From assembly GCF_033097485.1 (NCBI RefSeq), contig NZ_AP028634.1:1417126-1481125 (forward strand): 64,000 bases of DNA. Direction: 5' to 3'. Below the pieces are notes generated by a model. It searched no databases, was not told where the DNA came from, and saw only the letters and a program-made list of their open reading frames with translations. This stretch comes from Pyrofollis japonicus (GTDB lineage: Archaea; Thermoproteota; Thermoprotei_A; Sulfolobales; Pyrodictiaceae). Of this stretch, positions 8,771 to 18,469 are shown piece after piece; the first letter of the stretch is position 1, and every line of letters begins with the position of its first letter. The translations under genes were made by a program, and so were the position numbers.

Positions 8771-8904
8771 CTGCTAAACAGCCCCATTATTGTATTCTTA
8801 CCGATCCAGCAATAATAAAGCTAGAAGAAAAGGAACAGATACAAAGGCCAGAGAGCAATAGAAAGCTCATACAAAAAGACTGGCTCCCTAGCATGGCAAA
8901 AAGA

Positions 8905-9315
8905 TTAGCTCTTTGGCGCGCTCCTGACCTTTGCTATATAGTACTTACCCATAACTATCCAGTACTCTACCTCAGCACCTGGCTGTAGCTTGGAGCGCAG
9001 ATCCTCATCCTTGGGCTTCTCGACCTCAAATGTGTCAAACGTCTCCATGTCCATGATCTGAACCATGTCGCCGAGGTCGGCTATTACTTGGCCAACCCTC
9101 TTATCGATTATCGGCACCTCGACGCGCGTGTCAACCGGAGCCACAAGAGTCTTCTTATTGCCCGAGAACAAGCAAACAGCAACAACATGTGCCTTAGCGC
9201 TACCATGTTTGCCCGTTTTCGCCTTGCTCATTTCAACTATTCTACAAGGCTCACCGTCTATCACGATATAGCTGCCAACACGTAGTTCTCCAAGAGTCGC
9301 ATAGTTGACGCTCAT
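8905..9315 (-). CDS. eif5a: Translation factor aIF5A
   Basis: aIF5A binds the ribosome E site and relieves stalling; it is active only after a lysine is converted to hypusine. The modification loop KTGKHGSAK is intact, with the target Lys at residue 36 if translation begins at ATG 9315 ([10 protein letters not shown]). That start gives the normal 136 residues and lies about 16 bases below the expected transcript start from the TATA box at 9353-9362; an upstream start at 9390 would add an unlikely 25-residue tail. An SH3 domain and a C-terminal OB domain are recognisable. The modifying enzyme gene is at the right end of the window. Confidence 0.95.
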   Translation of the reverse strand: MSVNYATLGELRVGSYIVIDGEPCRIVEMSKAKTGKHGSAKAHVVAVCLFSGNKKTLVAPVDTRVEVPIIDKRVGQVIADLGDMVQIMDMETFDTFEVEKPKDEDLRSKLQPGAEVEYWIVMGKYYIAKVRSAPKS

Positions 9316-9352
9316 ACTAATCCCCAAGCTACCTAGCAAGAGCCACGGCCCG

Positions 9353-9362
9353 CATTTATAGC
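9353..9362 (-). promoter_or_regulatory. TATA box for aIF5A gene
   Basis: The minus strand reads GCTATAAATG here, a near-consensus archaeal TATA element. It would place the transcript start near 9331, about 16 bases before the chosen ATG. Confidence 0.6.
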
Positions 9363-9395
9363 TTAGCCCCACATCTAGGCAATGATCCACGTTAA

Positions 9396-9404
9396 CTATT
9401 TAAC
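9396..9404 (+). promoter_or_regulatory. TATA-like box for tRNA-Asp
   Basis: The plus strand reads CTATTTAAC, centred about 26 bases before a start near 9425, twelve bases upstream of the tRNA. It lies in the short divergent region shared with aIF5A. Confidence 0.45.
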
Positions 9405-9436
9405 CCGGCTAAGGTAGAGGAGAACACCAACATGGT

Positions 9437-9514
9437 GCCGCGGTAGTATAGCCTGGCCTAGTATGCGGGCCTGTCAAGCCCGTGACCCGGGTTCAAATCC
9501 CGGCCGCGGCGCCA
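9437..9514 (+). tRNA. tRNA-Asp (GTC)
   Basis: A complete cloverleaf with no intron. The acceptor arms are GCCGCGG (9437-9443) and CCGCGGC (9504-9510), the discriminator is G and CCA is encoded. The anticodon stem GCGGG/CCCGT holds the loop with GTC at 9473-9475. The T-arm ACCCGGGTTCAAATCCCGG is standard. A pyrimidine-rich tract follows at 9517-9533 and may end transcription. Confidence 0.97.
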
Positions 9515-9704
9515 TCCCTTCCTCCTTACTTCTTAATCGTACTATCACTACAGCAAATACTCGATTCTTTAATCACGGCTTAAGCTGAAAGAGTACCCCG
9601 ATTCTTTTTGACACTTAGAGCGCGGATTACTACACAGCGTAATAATTCTACTACGCTGTAGAAGAACAATATAGCGAGAAAATAGAAGCGTCTTCCCTTG
9701 AGGG

Positions 9705-12407
9705 ATGAACAGCGGGTTGCAGTCCGCACAAAGACGAAAAAGCATTGCTATGGTTGTTGGCCTAATCCACTTACTAATATTTAGTTCTTTCGTTATTGCT
9801 GAAAGCAACCAAAGCCGTAACAATTGTGAATTTTACGTTATAGATGCTTGGAAACTAGGTTTTGGAGAAAGAATATTCGTGGAAACCCTGCAAGGTATTG
9901 TTAATCGGGATAAGCCAGTTCTATACGTTTCTCACACTCCCCTAGACAAAATGATTGCACTCCAAGTCTTTCAAGACACTTTTGGCTGCAAGCCGATACC
10001 AGTTGAGCCTAACCCGGCTCTATTATTAAGAATGTTCTCAGATGAGATAAGAGGGTTAATTATCTACGATGAGAACATTCCCGGGGAAGCATATCTCGCA
10101 GCCAGTCTCGGAGGCGTCCTAGACTCCCTACCAGTTTCTCAGTACATGTTAGAAGAGCTTCAACATACAAGATATCCTATTGTTCTTGACTTACGTGGAG
10201 TTTTTAACGACACAATTTCTGTACATACATATCTGCTTAAGAATATAAAGATGTTCAACACTTCTTCGATAGTAGTTCTACCTTCGGGAGCTACAGCCTT
10301 AATCGATTTCGCTGTAAAATATAGGTACCCAATCGTGTCTCTGAGCCCTATTCCGCAGAAGGCTAAGGAAAGAGAGCTGCTAGACGAATTTCTTAGTAAA
10401 ATACATGGCCTTTACGTGTATGGGTTCTTTCCGGATGGTGGAGCAGGTGAGTATTATGGTGTAAGACTTGTTAGTAGACACGGGTTTAGCTTAATAGTTG
10501 CATCGGACGCGCCTAGTCTTAGTTTTTCTGAATGGTTTAGAGACCACATAGGCAAGTTACCGCGCAAGGCTGCACCAAAGGGGAGACCGATAAATATAGA
10601 CAATAACGGTATCTATGTTGCACTCGTCGTGAGCGATGGGGATAACATAGCATATTTAATGAATACATTGCCTTCGAAAGAGCGCTGGGGAAATAATCTA
10701 AGGGGTACCATACCCGTAACATGGACTATTAATCCCCTTACTGCTAGGCTAGCGCCACATCTACTACTATACTATTTACAAACAGCTTCGCCGAATGATA
10801 CATTGGTTCCAGGGGTAAGCGGCGATGGCTACTACTATGGCTGCGATATGTCTCTTCGTAGCCTGAAACTACACGCTGCTGCCGCAAAGGAGCTTTCAAA
10901 AAAGATTGAAGCCGAATATGCAGTCTTTATCACGCCGGTTACTCGGCAAGTGCTTAATCTACATGCCTTCTATAGGGGCATTATAAGCCCTGTTCACCAG
11001 GCAAACGGGTTATGGGGCTATGTTCAAAGCGAACGCTTACCTCTACTCATATATGCTGTTCCAGTTACATACCATGATTACCGAGACGTACTAGGAAAAA
11101 TTCTATCAATTAAGCAGAGACCTCTGGCGCTCGTGATTTATCTTGATGCTTGGAGCTTCAACATGAACCGTATATATGAGTTGACAAAATATCTGGAAAG
11201 CAATGGAGCAAGGATAGTTAACTTGACTGATCTCGTGGAAACCATTAGAACAGCGCCACAGCGCTTCAAAACTCCCTGGTGTAGCATCAAGCCAGAGCCA
11301 CAAGTCTTTTTGGAACTCAGTAAGGATTACCACCAAGTACGAGTATATAGCTGGATTTCAGGAGAACTTCTTGCAGTCAGCCGTGCAGACCCCGCGATAC
11401 TCGTAATTAATAATTCTGCACAGACTCTGAAACCTCTTGTACTAAGAAATTCTTCGACAAACATCACGTTAGTATTTAAAACGCCTAGTGCAAAAATCAT
11501 TAGAATGTACCTTGTTAATGACCAAGGAGTATTAGTGAAAACATTGATAATTACTCAACACCCTATAAGTGTTAAAGTCGTTGATGCACTCCTTGACCAG
11601 CTTGACACAATGGCTTGGTCTCCTCACGGACCTCCAGGAGGAGGCTGCGAGGCTAAGGGGCCTAGATATTTCTCGATAATAGGCTCGCAACAAGTTATGC
11701 AGAGGCCCTTGGGCCCAGACCCTTACATTCTATGTGAAAATTGTAAAGGGGTAATCGTGTTTGATGATGGTTTTCCTCATCCCAAGGCACTGGCTCTTCT
11801 AGTAAAGAAAGCGCCTTATGACTATCTCCTCATAGACGCCTTTAGTAAAGGCGACACGGATAACGACAACGTGTCTGAATTACACACAGTCTCTATAAGT
11901 ATAAATCTAGAACTAGAACCCGATAATTACGCAGAGTATGATGCGCAAATAATCCCGCTAGGACATGGGTGGAACGCCGAGCTCCCAATACTTAGCCCGC
12001 TTTTATTCCATAATTGTATTCTGGAGCCGCTTCTCGAAGATATAATATTTAAAACAGGGTTTTCTAAGGCAATACAATCATCATGCCAAATACCCTTATG
12101 TACACAGAAAGCATTAACAGTGACTACAACAATAACGACTAAGAGAATCCAGTACTATACAAAGACGCTGACCACTATAAGTAAAACAACGAGAACGATA
12201 ACCGTGAAAACTACAAACATATTCACTATTACTAACACAGTAACAATAAACAAGACAATAGTAAGCAACACAACGATTACAGAGCCTGGGACAACAATAA
12301 CTGTATTCGTCCCAAGCTCGAGCCCAGCACTGCCATTGCTGCTTCTTCTAATAGTTTTAGCAATAGTGCTCGTCTTTTTACAAATAAGGTGTACAAAACA
12401 TAAATAA
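9705..12407 (+). CDS. Surface-anchored GxGYxYP-family protein (putative glycoside hydrolase)
   Basis: A 900-residue secreted protein. Residues about 12-32 form a signal peptide (LIHLLIFSSFVIAES). The central part carries VALVVSDGDNIAYLMN and, near residue 371, SGDGYYYG, the motif that names the GxGYxYP putative glycoside hydrolase family. A beta-rich region follows (about 530-640), then an unrecognised domain with GDTDNDNVSE, a likely metal-binding loop. Residues about 803-870 are a Thr-rich stalk, and one membrane helix (about 873-892) with a short basic tail anchors it outside the cell. The substrate is unknown. ATG 9705 follows GAGGG. The gene stands alone between tRNA-Asp and a convergent transporter gene. 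Confidence 0.75.
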   Translation: MNSGLQSAQRRKSIAMVVGLIHLLIFSSFVIAESNQSRNNCEFYVIDAWKLGFGERIFVETLQGIVNRDKPVLYVSHTPLDKMIALQVFQDTFGCKPIPVEPNPALLLRMFSDEIRGLIIYDENIPGEAYLAASLGGVLDSLPVSQYMLEELQHTRYPIVLDLRGVFNDTISVHTYLLKNIKMFNTSSIVVLPSGATALIDFAVKYRYPIVSLSPIPQKAKERELLDEFLSKIHGLYVYGFFPDGGAGEYYGVRLVSRHGFSLIVASDAPSLSFSEWFRDHIGKLPRKAAPKGRPINIDNNGIYVALVVSDGDNIAYLMNTLPSKERWGNNLRGTIPVTWTINPLTARLAPHLLLYYLQTASPNDTLVPGVSGDGYYYGCDMSLRSLKLHAAAAKELSKKIEAEYAVFITPVTRQVLNLHAFYRGIISPVHQANGLWGYVQSERLPLLIYAVPVTYHDYRDVLGKILSIKQRPLALVIYLDAWSFNMNRIYELTKYLESNGARIVNLTDLVETIRTAPQRFKTPWCSIKPEPQVFLELSKDYHQVRVYSWISGELLAVSRADPAILVINNSAQTLKPLVLRNSSTNITLVFKTPSAKIIRMYLVNDQGVLVKTLIITQHPISVKVVDALLDQLDTMAWSPHGPPGGGCEAKGPRYFSIIGSQQVMQRPLGPDPYILCENCKGVIVFDDGFPHPKALALLVKKAPYDYLLIDAFSKGDTDNDNVSELHTVSISINLELEPDNYAEYDAQIIPLGHGWNAELPILSPLLFHNCILEPLLEDIIFKTGFSKAIQSSCQIPLCTQKALTVTTTITTKRIQYYTKTLTTISKTTRTITVKTTNIFTITNTVTINKTIVSNTTITEPGTTITVFVPSSSPALPLLLLLIVLAIVLVFLQIRCTKHK

Positions 12408-12447
12408 ATCTTGCCATATAGCTGGTTAAGCAAGCTGTACTCATGGA

Positions 12448-13392
12448 CTAGTTTATAAAGAACTGTAGCAGAGCCAGGGCTATTGAGAAGGGAGTTGATA
12501 TGCCTATTGACTTTGCAACTACTTTATAATCTAATCCATATATCACTGCCACGACGATATTCATTGTTGCCGGAGGCATAAACGACTCTATTATGAGGCC
12601 TCGTATCCACAGTTCTCCTATCGCAGGGTTCACGGATAAGATAACTATTAGCGTAATAATTGGCTCTACTATGAGCCGCCACAGCGTTATCACGAGTACT
12701 GGTTTATCTAGTCCGAGTCCGCTTTGCCTAAGGGCAGCACCTACGAGGTAGAAGCTGATAAGCGTGGCTTCAGCACTTATTGTATAGAGGCTTGAAAGCG
12801 TTGAAACAACTTGATCCGGACACGTCGTCATGAATCCTCTCGACGCTAGGCCGGCGAGCAGTGCTATGAAGGGCGGGTACGCGATAATGGATCTTAGAAC
12901 AATCCTAGCAACGCTTCCTTCTTCATTTCTCTTTTCTGCGCGATAGAGTCCCACTATTATCGGCACTATTATTGACGCGTGGATGCTTGCTATTGTCGAG
13001 TAAAGGGCTGCTGGGCCGGCATCGCCGTAAAGCATGAGCATTAACGGGATCGGCAAGAAGCCAGAGTTGTGTATTCCTGCAGCAAGGATAGCTGCTCCAA
13101 TCGTTTTCTCCGAATACTCCCTAAGAATGCGAGGAACGAGTATCGCGGCCGAGCCTAGCGTTAGCCAGAACACAGCTGTGACTAGCACCGCGTACTGTAC
13201 TATGATGCCGAGCTGCGTAGACGCTACCTTATAGATTATTATGGCGGGTATAAACAAGTAGAGCAACAGCTTAGCAATAATGTTTGAGACCCGGCGCCCC
13301 TCCCTTGTCGACCCAAGGATGAAGCCTAGGAAGAAGACAAAGAGTGCTGCAAAGAGCCTCACGACTTGCTCCAACATTTCTGCTAGGTACAC
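12448..13392 (-). CDS. AEC-family membrane transporter (auxin efflux carrier-like)
   Basis: An integral membrane protein of 314 residues with about ten hydrophobic helices. The family usually exports or imports small organic acids or amino acids; the substrate cannot be told. Recognisable parts are the first helix LFAALFVFFLGFILG, IAKLLLYLFIPAIII, and GIHNSGFLPIPLML, which holds the conserved Asn and Pro residues of the mid-protein crossover. The start is GTG 13392; ATG 13380 is also possible. It converges with the GxGYxYP gene (40 bp gap) and is divergent from the kinase gene. Confidence 0.8.
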   Translation of the reverse strand: MYLAEMLEQVVRLFAALFVFFLGFILGSTREGRRVSNIIAKLLLYLFIPAIIIYKVASTQLGIIVQYAVLVTAVFWLTLGSAAILVPRILREYSEKTIGAAILAAGIHNSGFLPIPLMLMLYGDAGPAALYSTIASIHASIIVPIIVGLYRAEKRNEEGSVARIVLRSIIAYPPFIALLAGLASRGFMTTCPDQVVSTLSSLYTISAEATLISFYLVGAALRQSGLGLDKPVLVITLWRLIVEPIITLIVILSVNPAIGELWIRGLIIESFMPPATMNIVVAVIYGLDYKVVAKSIGISTPFSIALALLQFFIN

Positions 13393-13628
13393 CTCGTCCT
13401 AGCAATCACTTCCCTTACTCATATCGCAGTTCTATGTGCTCAACCTAGTCAAATGCTACTAGCAATGCGCATCAGATACCCGTTAACGAAGAACACCCCT
13501 CTGCGCTATACTCTAGGAGACACTCTTAAACAACATGCTACCAGTTGCGGGGATCGGGGCAGCTGCACGCCATAACTCCAGCCAAAATATATTCAATGCT
13601 TGTTTAAGCAGAACCAAGAGTTGGGGAT

Positions 13629-14591
13629 GTGGACCAAGTGATAGTTGTTGGTGTAGATGGTGGCGCTACTAGTACCAAGGTCTTAGCCCTCAGCACAAGC
13701 ACAATGGAGGCTTCAATAGCTCGTTCGGGCCCTTCAAACCCGGTCAACGTGGGGCCGGAGAAGGCAGGAGAAAACATTGGTAAGGGAGTACTAGAGGCTG
13801 TGAGGAAGCTTGGCGCGCGACTGGATGACATAGTGCTAGTTTATGCCGGGCTTGCTGGACTAGACTCTCGTAGGGTCAAAGATGCCCTGGCCGATACAAT
13901 CAAGCATGCCTCAGGACTTGGGGAGAGACTTGTCTTAGACCACGATGCATACATCTCTCTATTGGCTGCTACTCGGGGAAGGCCAGGAATATTGGTAATA
14001 GCTGGGACAGGGAGCATTGTCTTCGCATACGATGGGGCCAGGAGACTGATACTGGGAGACCGAGGCTGGCTCCTCGGAGATGAGGGAAGCGGCTTCTGGG
14101 TGGCAAGGCTGGCTTTGAGGAGACTCCGGAGGGCGCTAGATGGGCTAATAGGACATGACTGTATGACGTCGTTTCTTACAAAAAGGCTCGGTGTAAGGGA
14201 TACCGACGAACTAATGTATTGGTTCTATAACAATCAAGGCGTAGAGCAAATAGCGTCTGTTACGAGATATCTCGCAGAAATAGCGGAGAATTGTGCTCCT
14301 GCCAGAAGCCTCTTTGAAAAAGGGGCCCGGTTACTCGCCGCGCTGGCTCTTGAGGCTGCAAAGTGGACTGGGCTGCAAAACGTCTATGTGACGGGGTCCA
14401 TGTTTAGAAGCAACGTGTTTATGAGTACTTTTCGCAACGTGCTCGAAGCCAGAGGGATATCGGTACACGAGAATATTGTTTATGCGGTGCTCGGCGCTGT
14501 GTATGAGGCTTTGAGGCTAGCCGGCGACCCAGAACCAGATAAGGCGTTCTCCAATGAGCTTTACACTGCCGCGAGAAATCTTTACGAGTAA
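13629..14591 (+). CDS. BadF/BcrA-type ATPase, N-acetylglucosamine kinase-like
   Basis: A sugar-kinase fold (ASKHA) protein of 320 residues. The phosphate-1 loop VGVDGGATSTKVLAL begins at about residue 5, the adenosine segment is ILVIAGTGSIVFAYDG, and GDRGWLLGDEGSGFWVAR is the phosphate-2/substrate region typical of GlcNAc and glucosamine kinases. YVTGSMFRSNVF forms part of the adenosine site. The likely reaction is ATP-dependent phosphorylation of an amino sugar. The start is GTG 13629 after TTGGGGAT. The about 240 bp before it show no gene. Confidence 0.8.
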   Translation: MDQVIVVGVDGGATSTKVLALSTSTMEASIARSGPSNPVNVGPEKAGENIGKGVLEAVRKLGARLDDIVLVYAGLAGLDSRRVKDALADTIKHASGLGERLVLDHDAYISLLAATRGRPGILVIAGTGSIVFAYDGARRLILGDRGWLLGDEGSGFWVARLALRRLRRALDGLIGHDCMTSFLTKRLGVRDTDELMYWFYNNQGVEQIASVTRYLAEIAENCAPARSLFEKGARLLAALALEAAKWTGLQNVYVTGSMFRSNVFMSTFRNVLEARGISVHENIVYAVLGAVYEALRLAGDPEPDKAFSNELYTAARNLYE

Positions 14592-14615
14592 CAAATACAG
14601 CTATTGCTCGTGATG

Positions 14616-15416
14616 TTAGCCGTATAGCTCAGGGCGTCTAAGACGCAGCAATGGGAGCATTCTGCGCGCCTCCTCTAGCTCTTCCTTGGAGAGCTCTGCC
14701 GCAATGACTTTCTCTCCAGGGCCAGCATCAAGCCTTATCACGCCATAAGGGTCTGCCACGAGGCTCCTACCGGTAAAGTTGTCGCCGTAGAGCACAGGGA
14801 CTACAACGAACAACGTGTTTTCATGAGCACGCGCCGCGGCTAATAATCGAATCTGGTCCTCCTTTACTGGGCCACGATACCACCCAGCAGGAACCACTAC
14901 TACGTCTGCACCGCGAAGCGCCAGCGACCGAAAGATCTCAGGGAATCGTATCTCAAAGCATATCGCCACGCCTAGCCTGTACCCATTTACGTCTATAATC
15001 CTGCTTAGCTCGTTGCCCGGTTCAAAGAGGTCGCTCTCACGGTACCCGAGTATGTCGAACATATGGGTTTTTCTGTAAACTAGTAACTGTTCACCACTGG
15101 GAGACACTAGTACAGCCGTGTTGAAGGCTTTCCTATAGCCGGGTCTCCGCTCGAACATCGTATACAATATGTAGAAGCCGTTCCTCTCAGCGTGTTCGGC
15201 AAAGAATCTTGACCAGGGCCCATCTAGTGGCTCAGCTTCATTGACTATATCCTCGGCACGTAGACCCGTAGGGTCAAACATAGAGTACTCAGGCAAGACA
15301 ACGATGTCAGGCTTATGCTTTGCCGCCTTCTCTAACAACTTGCTAATCTTTCTAGCAGACTCCTCCTTGGACCTCGATGCAGCTAGCTGCACGAGCACCA
15401 GTCGGAGCGAGTCCAT
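14616..15416 (-). CDS. Carbon-nitrogen hydrolase (nitrilase superfamily)
   Basis: An amidase of 266 residues with the complete Glu-Lys-Cys triad: Glu in VVLPEYSMF (about residue 42), Lys in YRKTHMF (about 113), and Cys in VAICFEIRFPE (about 150). By similarity it hydrolyses a small amide such as omega-amides or N-carbamoyl compounds; the exact substrate is unclear. The ATG follows a strong GGGAGGAG. It ends 24 bp from the convergent kinase gene and starts 37 bp downstream of the TauE-like gene, so the two may be co-transcribed. Confidence 0.88.
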   Translation of the reverse strand: MDSLRLVLVQLAASRSKEESARKISKLLEKAAKHKPDIVVLPEYSMFDPTGLRAEDIVNEAEPLDGPWSRFFAEHAERNGFYILYTMFERRPGYRKAFNTAVLVSPSGEQLLVYRKTHMFDILGYRESDLFEPGNELSRIIDVNGYRLGVAICFEIRFPEIFRSLALRGADVVVVPAGWYRGPVKEDQIRLLAAARAHENTLFVVVPVLYGDNFTGRSLVADPYGVIRLDAGPGEKVIAAELSKEELEEARRMLPLLRLRRPELYG

Positions 15417-15453
15417 ATCTCCTCCCTCACTCTACGAACAAGAAGAAAAGGTC

Positions 15454-16236
15454 TCATAGCCTAGACTTTATGACCAGGTAGGCTCCCATTATAAAGTAGT
15501 ACAGCGCTGCTATTATGTATAGTGAGCGGGCCTTCAGTCTCACGAGTACACGCGACGAGACCGTTGCCCCAGTATAGGTTCCTACCAGTAGAAGCACAGC
15601 AAGAAGCCAATCAACATTACCTGTAGCTACATGGCCTAGCAGGCCCGCCAAGGCCGTTATACCTACCATGAGCTTGCTCGTGGATACTGCAACGTGTATC
15701 GGGAGACCAAGAACGAGGACAAGTATTGGAACCTTTATCACTCCGCCGCCTATGCCGAGCATAGCTGAAAACATTCCGGCCGCGAAGCTCGCTGAGAGAG
15801 CAGCTGCTAGCCGGCCAAGCTTGTCCCTTAAGCTAATCGGCGTATAGCCTCCTGGACCCTTCTCCCTTCTTGCGACAACCCTTTGCCTCACGAGGAACAA
15901 TATGCCGGAAAGTACGAGCACGAAGCCAAGTATTGCTATTAGCTCCTTGTTGCTAAGCTTCCCGAATACAGCTACGCCCGTCAACGCGCCCGTCGTTGAA
16001 GCTAATTCCAATATAACTGCTAGCCTGTAGTCAACAAGACCCCTGCCAAGGAGGTATCGGAGCCCGCCAGCACTTGTGCCAAGTATTGCGAAGAGACTAG
16101 CAGGCACAACCCTCTTGATGTCGAAGCCTAGGAGCGTTAAGAAGGGCACCATTATGGCGCCGCCGCCTATACCGAGCATAGTGCCTACGAAGCCGGCCAC
16201 AAACCCAATCAGCGGCACAATAACTAGTTCCTGCAC
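15454..16236 (-). CDS. TauE/SafE-family membrane permease
   Basis: An eight-helix membrane protein of 260 residues with the internal repeat typical of the family: GFVAGFVGTMLGIGGGAIMVPFL in the first half (core LGIGGGA) and MFSAMLGIGGGVIKVP in the second. Members move sulfite, sulfonates or other small anions. It lies 52 bp after the tungsten oxidoreductase gene, so an oxyanion or sulfur link is possible but unproven. Confidence 0.85.
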   Translation of the reverse strand: MQELVIVPLIGFVAGFVGTMLGIGGGAIMVPFLTLLGFDIKRVVPASLFAILGTSAGGLRYLLGRGLVDYRLAVILELASTTGALTGVAVFGKLSNKELIAILGFVLVLSGILFLVRQRVVARREKGPGGYTPISLRDKLGRLAAALSASFAAGMFSAMLGIGGGVIKVPILVLVLGLPIHVAVSTSKLMVGITALAGLLGHVATGNVDWLLAVLLLVGTYTGATVSSRVLVRLKARSLYIIAALYYFIMGAYLVIKSRL

Positions 16237-16288
16237 TTATCCGTGCACCAAGCACAGCGGCGTAGCCCTGGATGGGAGAAAAACATAG

Positions 16289-18277
16289 CTACGCTGTCGG
16301 CGCAGAGGCCTCCTCTGCTTCCTCGGGGATAACGCCTAGCCAGCTCCATATATGCTTGTATAGTTTTTCCCAGTACTCCCGGTGGGCCCTGTATAGTTGC
16401 TCCGCTAGCTCTTTGTCCCCAAGCTCTGCTGCAAGAGAAACAATCATGTCAATGCTCTTCTTTGAGTCCCAGGGCCTGGGCACTGCTCCCGCCAATACCC
16501 GGTACCTTGCTATGGATCCTAGTACGCGGCGCGCGTGGCTAACGAGGTCGATTTTTTCGCCTACAAGGCCCTCGTAGAGCTTCTCTAAGACCTTCTCAGT
16601 CCACTTCCGGTAGAAGCGACACGTTCCAGCATTGTCAACGAGGTACTCATTAACCATTCTATTGATTATTACTTCAGCGAATTCACGGGGATCGCGCGGT
16701 ATCGCCGGGCTATAATAGCTCCAATACCTACCTGGAACCGGTATTGGAGCTATTAGGCCGGGCGCCCAGTACAAGTTTGGAGTCATATAGGCCTCGTCAC
16801 CGTATGGTGCACATACTATTAGGTCGTGGAACCCTAGGCCGTACATACGGGTCCTTGACTCAAACCGCTTGTTAAGCTCTAATGATGCCTTTCTAAGCCC
16901 CTTCTCGGCTACTAGCTTCAATATCTCGCTACGATGCTCTACTAGGCCCTCGAGTACTTGTTTGGCTAACTCATAGTTAACGTCGCTCTGGTCTACAGTA
17001 TAGCTCAGCGGATCGAAGAACGGTCTCTGGCCGAGCCCTACCTCCTCCGGCAGCAACATTCCACGATGAACCGCGTCGAAGATCCATGATATTATGTGGC
17101 CCGCCTCAATAGCGTCGATACCTAGGTCGTCGGCGAGCCTTATCAAGTCCGCAACTTGGTCTGCCTTCACAACACCTACTAGACCGCCAAGAGCGTTGGA
17201 GGGCTCATAGTCTATTTTCACGCCGCGCCATATCTTCTTACAAGCCGCTATACATGGCTCACCACACGTCCTCCAAGGCTTCTCTGGCGCCTCGAAGACT
17301 TCTCTCTGAACAAGTTTCCACAGATGCTCTAAGATTATATCAAGTATCCGAAGCCTAGCCGCCTTCGACAAGTAAACAGTATTGTAGCCAAAGAATGGCA
17401 ACATGTCCCTGTAGTGCACGTAGTTTACTCCAAAGGTGCCGCCTGTGCCAAGCTTTTCGTCAAACCGGTACTTCGTGGTAACGCTTCTAGCCACGACCGC
17501 ATAAGGCTTCCCAAACACCTCTCTAGTAACATCCTCGATCATCTTGTTTATAGTAGGGGCCTCGCGTGTGAAGTCATAGTCTCCGCCGAACACGATGCCA
17601 GCAACACCATGTGCCCTCAGCAAAACACTGCCGCCACCAGCCCTCGAGGCAGAGTCCACGACAGGCGACAGCCATTCACCCTCAACCATATACGAGAATA
17701 TTCCGCCAAACATTGTGCGCGCCGCCGCAGGCCCGACAACAGCTACTCTGACCGGGAACTCCGCGCCACCTACTACTTCGCGGTAAAGGTATAACGCAAG
17801 AGCGCTCGTGCCCCTATAACCCTCGAAGCCGCCCCATATGTTCCAGAGCTTCTCCCAAGAGACCCCAATGAAGTCAACATCTATTCTTCCATCGCGCTTA
17901 CCAAGTACCTTTATAATCACCGGCTCCTCGCTCCAGCCTTCGACTACGAGGCCACGAAGCCCCGTCCTCATAAACTGGTAACAGGCACCCCCAAGAGTGC
18001 TTACATGAAGCCCCATTGTCTCCGGACTCCTAAACACAAAGACCATTCTGTGCCCGCCGAAGACCCTTGCGCCGGCGAAGGGCCCGCAACCAGCTACTAC
18101 CACGTTGCGCGGAGAATCAACCGAAACTTCATAGCTCTTATACTTATCAACATGCAGCCTTACACCATAGTCAATAATGCCTAGAATACCGCTACCTATA
18201 TTCTGCTCCTCGACACGGTAATTCCGTGAAGCAGCATCCACAACAAGTACTCGAAACACACTCATAGCACATTGCAC
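16289..18277 (-). CDS. gor: Tungsten glyceraldehyde-3-phosphate:ferredoxin oxidoreductase (GAPOR)
   Basis: An AOR-family tungstopterin enzyme of 662 residues. The N-terminus (IDYGVRLHVDKYKSYEV, GCGPFAGA, MVFVFRSPETMG, GGACYQF) and especially the cluster motif TCGEPCIAACKK followed by VKIDYEPSNALGG match GAPOR rather than generic AOR. The fourth Fe-S cysteine is in NAGTCRFYRKW near residue 560. GAPOR oxidises glyceraldehyde-3-phosphate to 3-phosphoglycerate with ferredoxin, replacing GAPDH and PGK in the archaeal glycolytic route. The start is ATG 18277 or ATG 18265; the second has better GGTG spacing. The C-terminal 40 residues are a charged tail. Confidence 0.85.
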   Translation of the reverse strand: MQCAMSVFRVLVVDAASRNYRVEEQNIGSGILGIIDYGVRLHVDKYKSYEVSVDSPRNVVVAGCGPFAGARVFGGHRMVFVFRSPETMGLHVSTLGGACYQFMRTGLRGLVVEGWSEEPVIIKVLGKRDGRIDVDFIGVSWEKLWNIWGGFEGYRGTSALALYLYREVVGGAEFPVRVAVVGPAAARTMFGGIFSYMVEGEWLSPVVDSASRAGGGSVLLRAHGVAGIVFGGDYDFTREAPTINKMIEDVTREVFGKPYAVVARSVTTKYRFDEKLGTGGTFGVNYVHYRDMLPFFGYNTVYLSKAARLRILDIILEHLWKLVQREVFEAPEKPWRTCGEPCIAACKKIWRGVKIDYEPSNALGGLVGVVKADQVADLIRLADDLGIDAIEAGHIISWIFDAVHRGMLLPEEVGLGQRPFFDPLSYTVDQSDVNYELAKQVLEGLVEHRSEILKLVAEKGLRKASLELNKRFESRTRMYGLGFHDLIVCAPYGDEAYMTPNLYWAPGLIAPIPVPGRYWSYYSPAIPRDPREFAEVIINRMVNEYLVDNAGTCRFYRKWTEKVLEKLYEGLVGEKIDLVSHARRVLGSIARYRVLAGAVPRPWDSKKSIDMIVSLAAELGDKELAEQLYRAHREYWEKLYKHIWSWLGVIPEEAEEASAPTA

Positions 18278-18469
18278 CTATTAAAGACCAGTAAGAAAAA
18301 CCCTCCTATACCCCTCATAACGAGGATGACGTAGTGCTAGGTATATGAGTGTACTGCTGAGCATCCCTTTTAGCCAGGTACAGTAACTTGGACAACTCCT
18401 TCCCTGCCGAGGCGCATTTGCATAATCCCTATTTTTACTCCATACGTTACTTTAACGCGGGGGGTCTCT

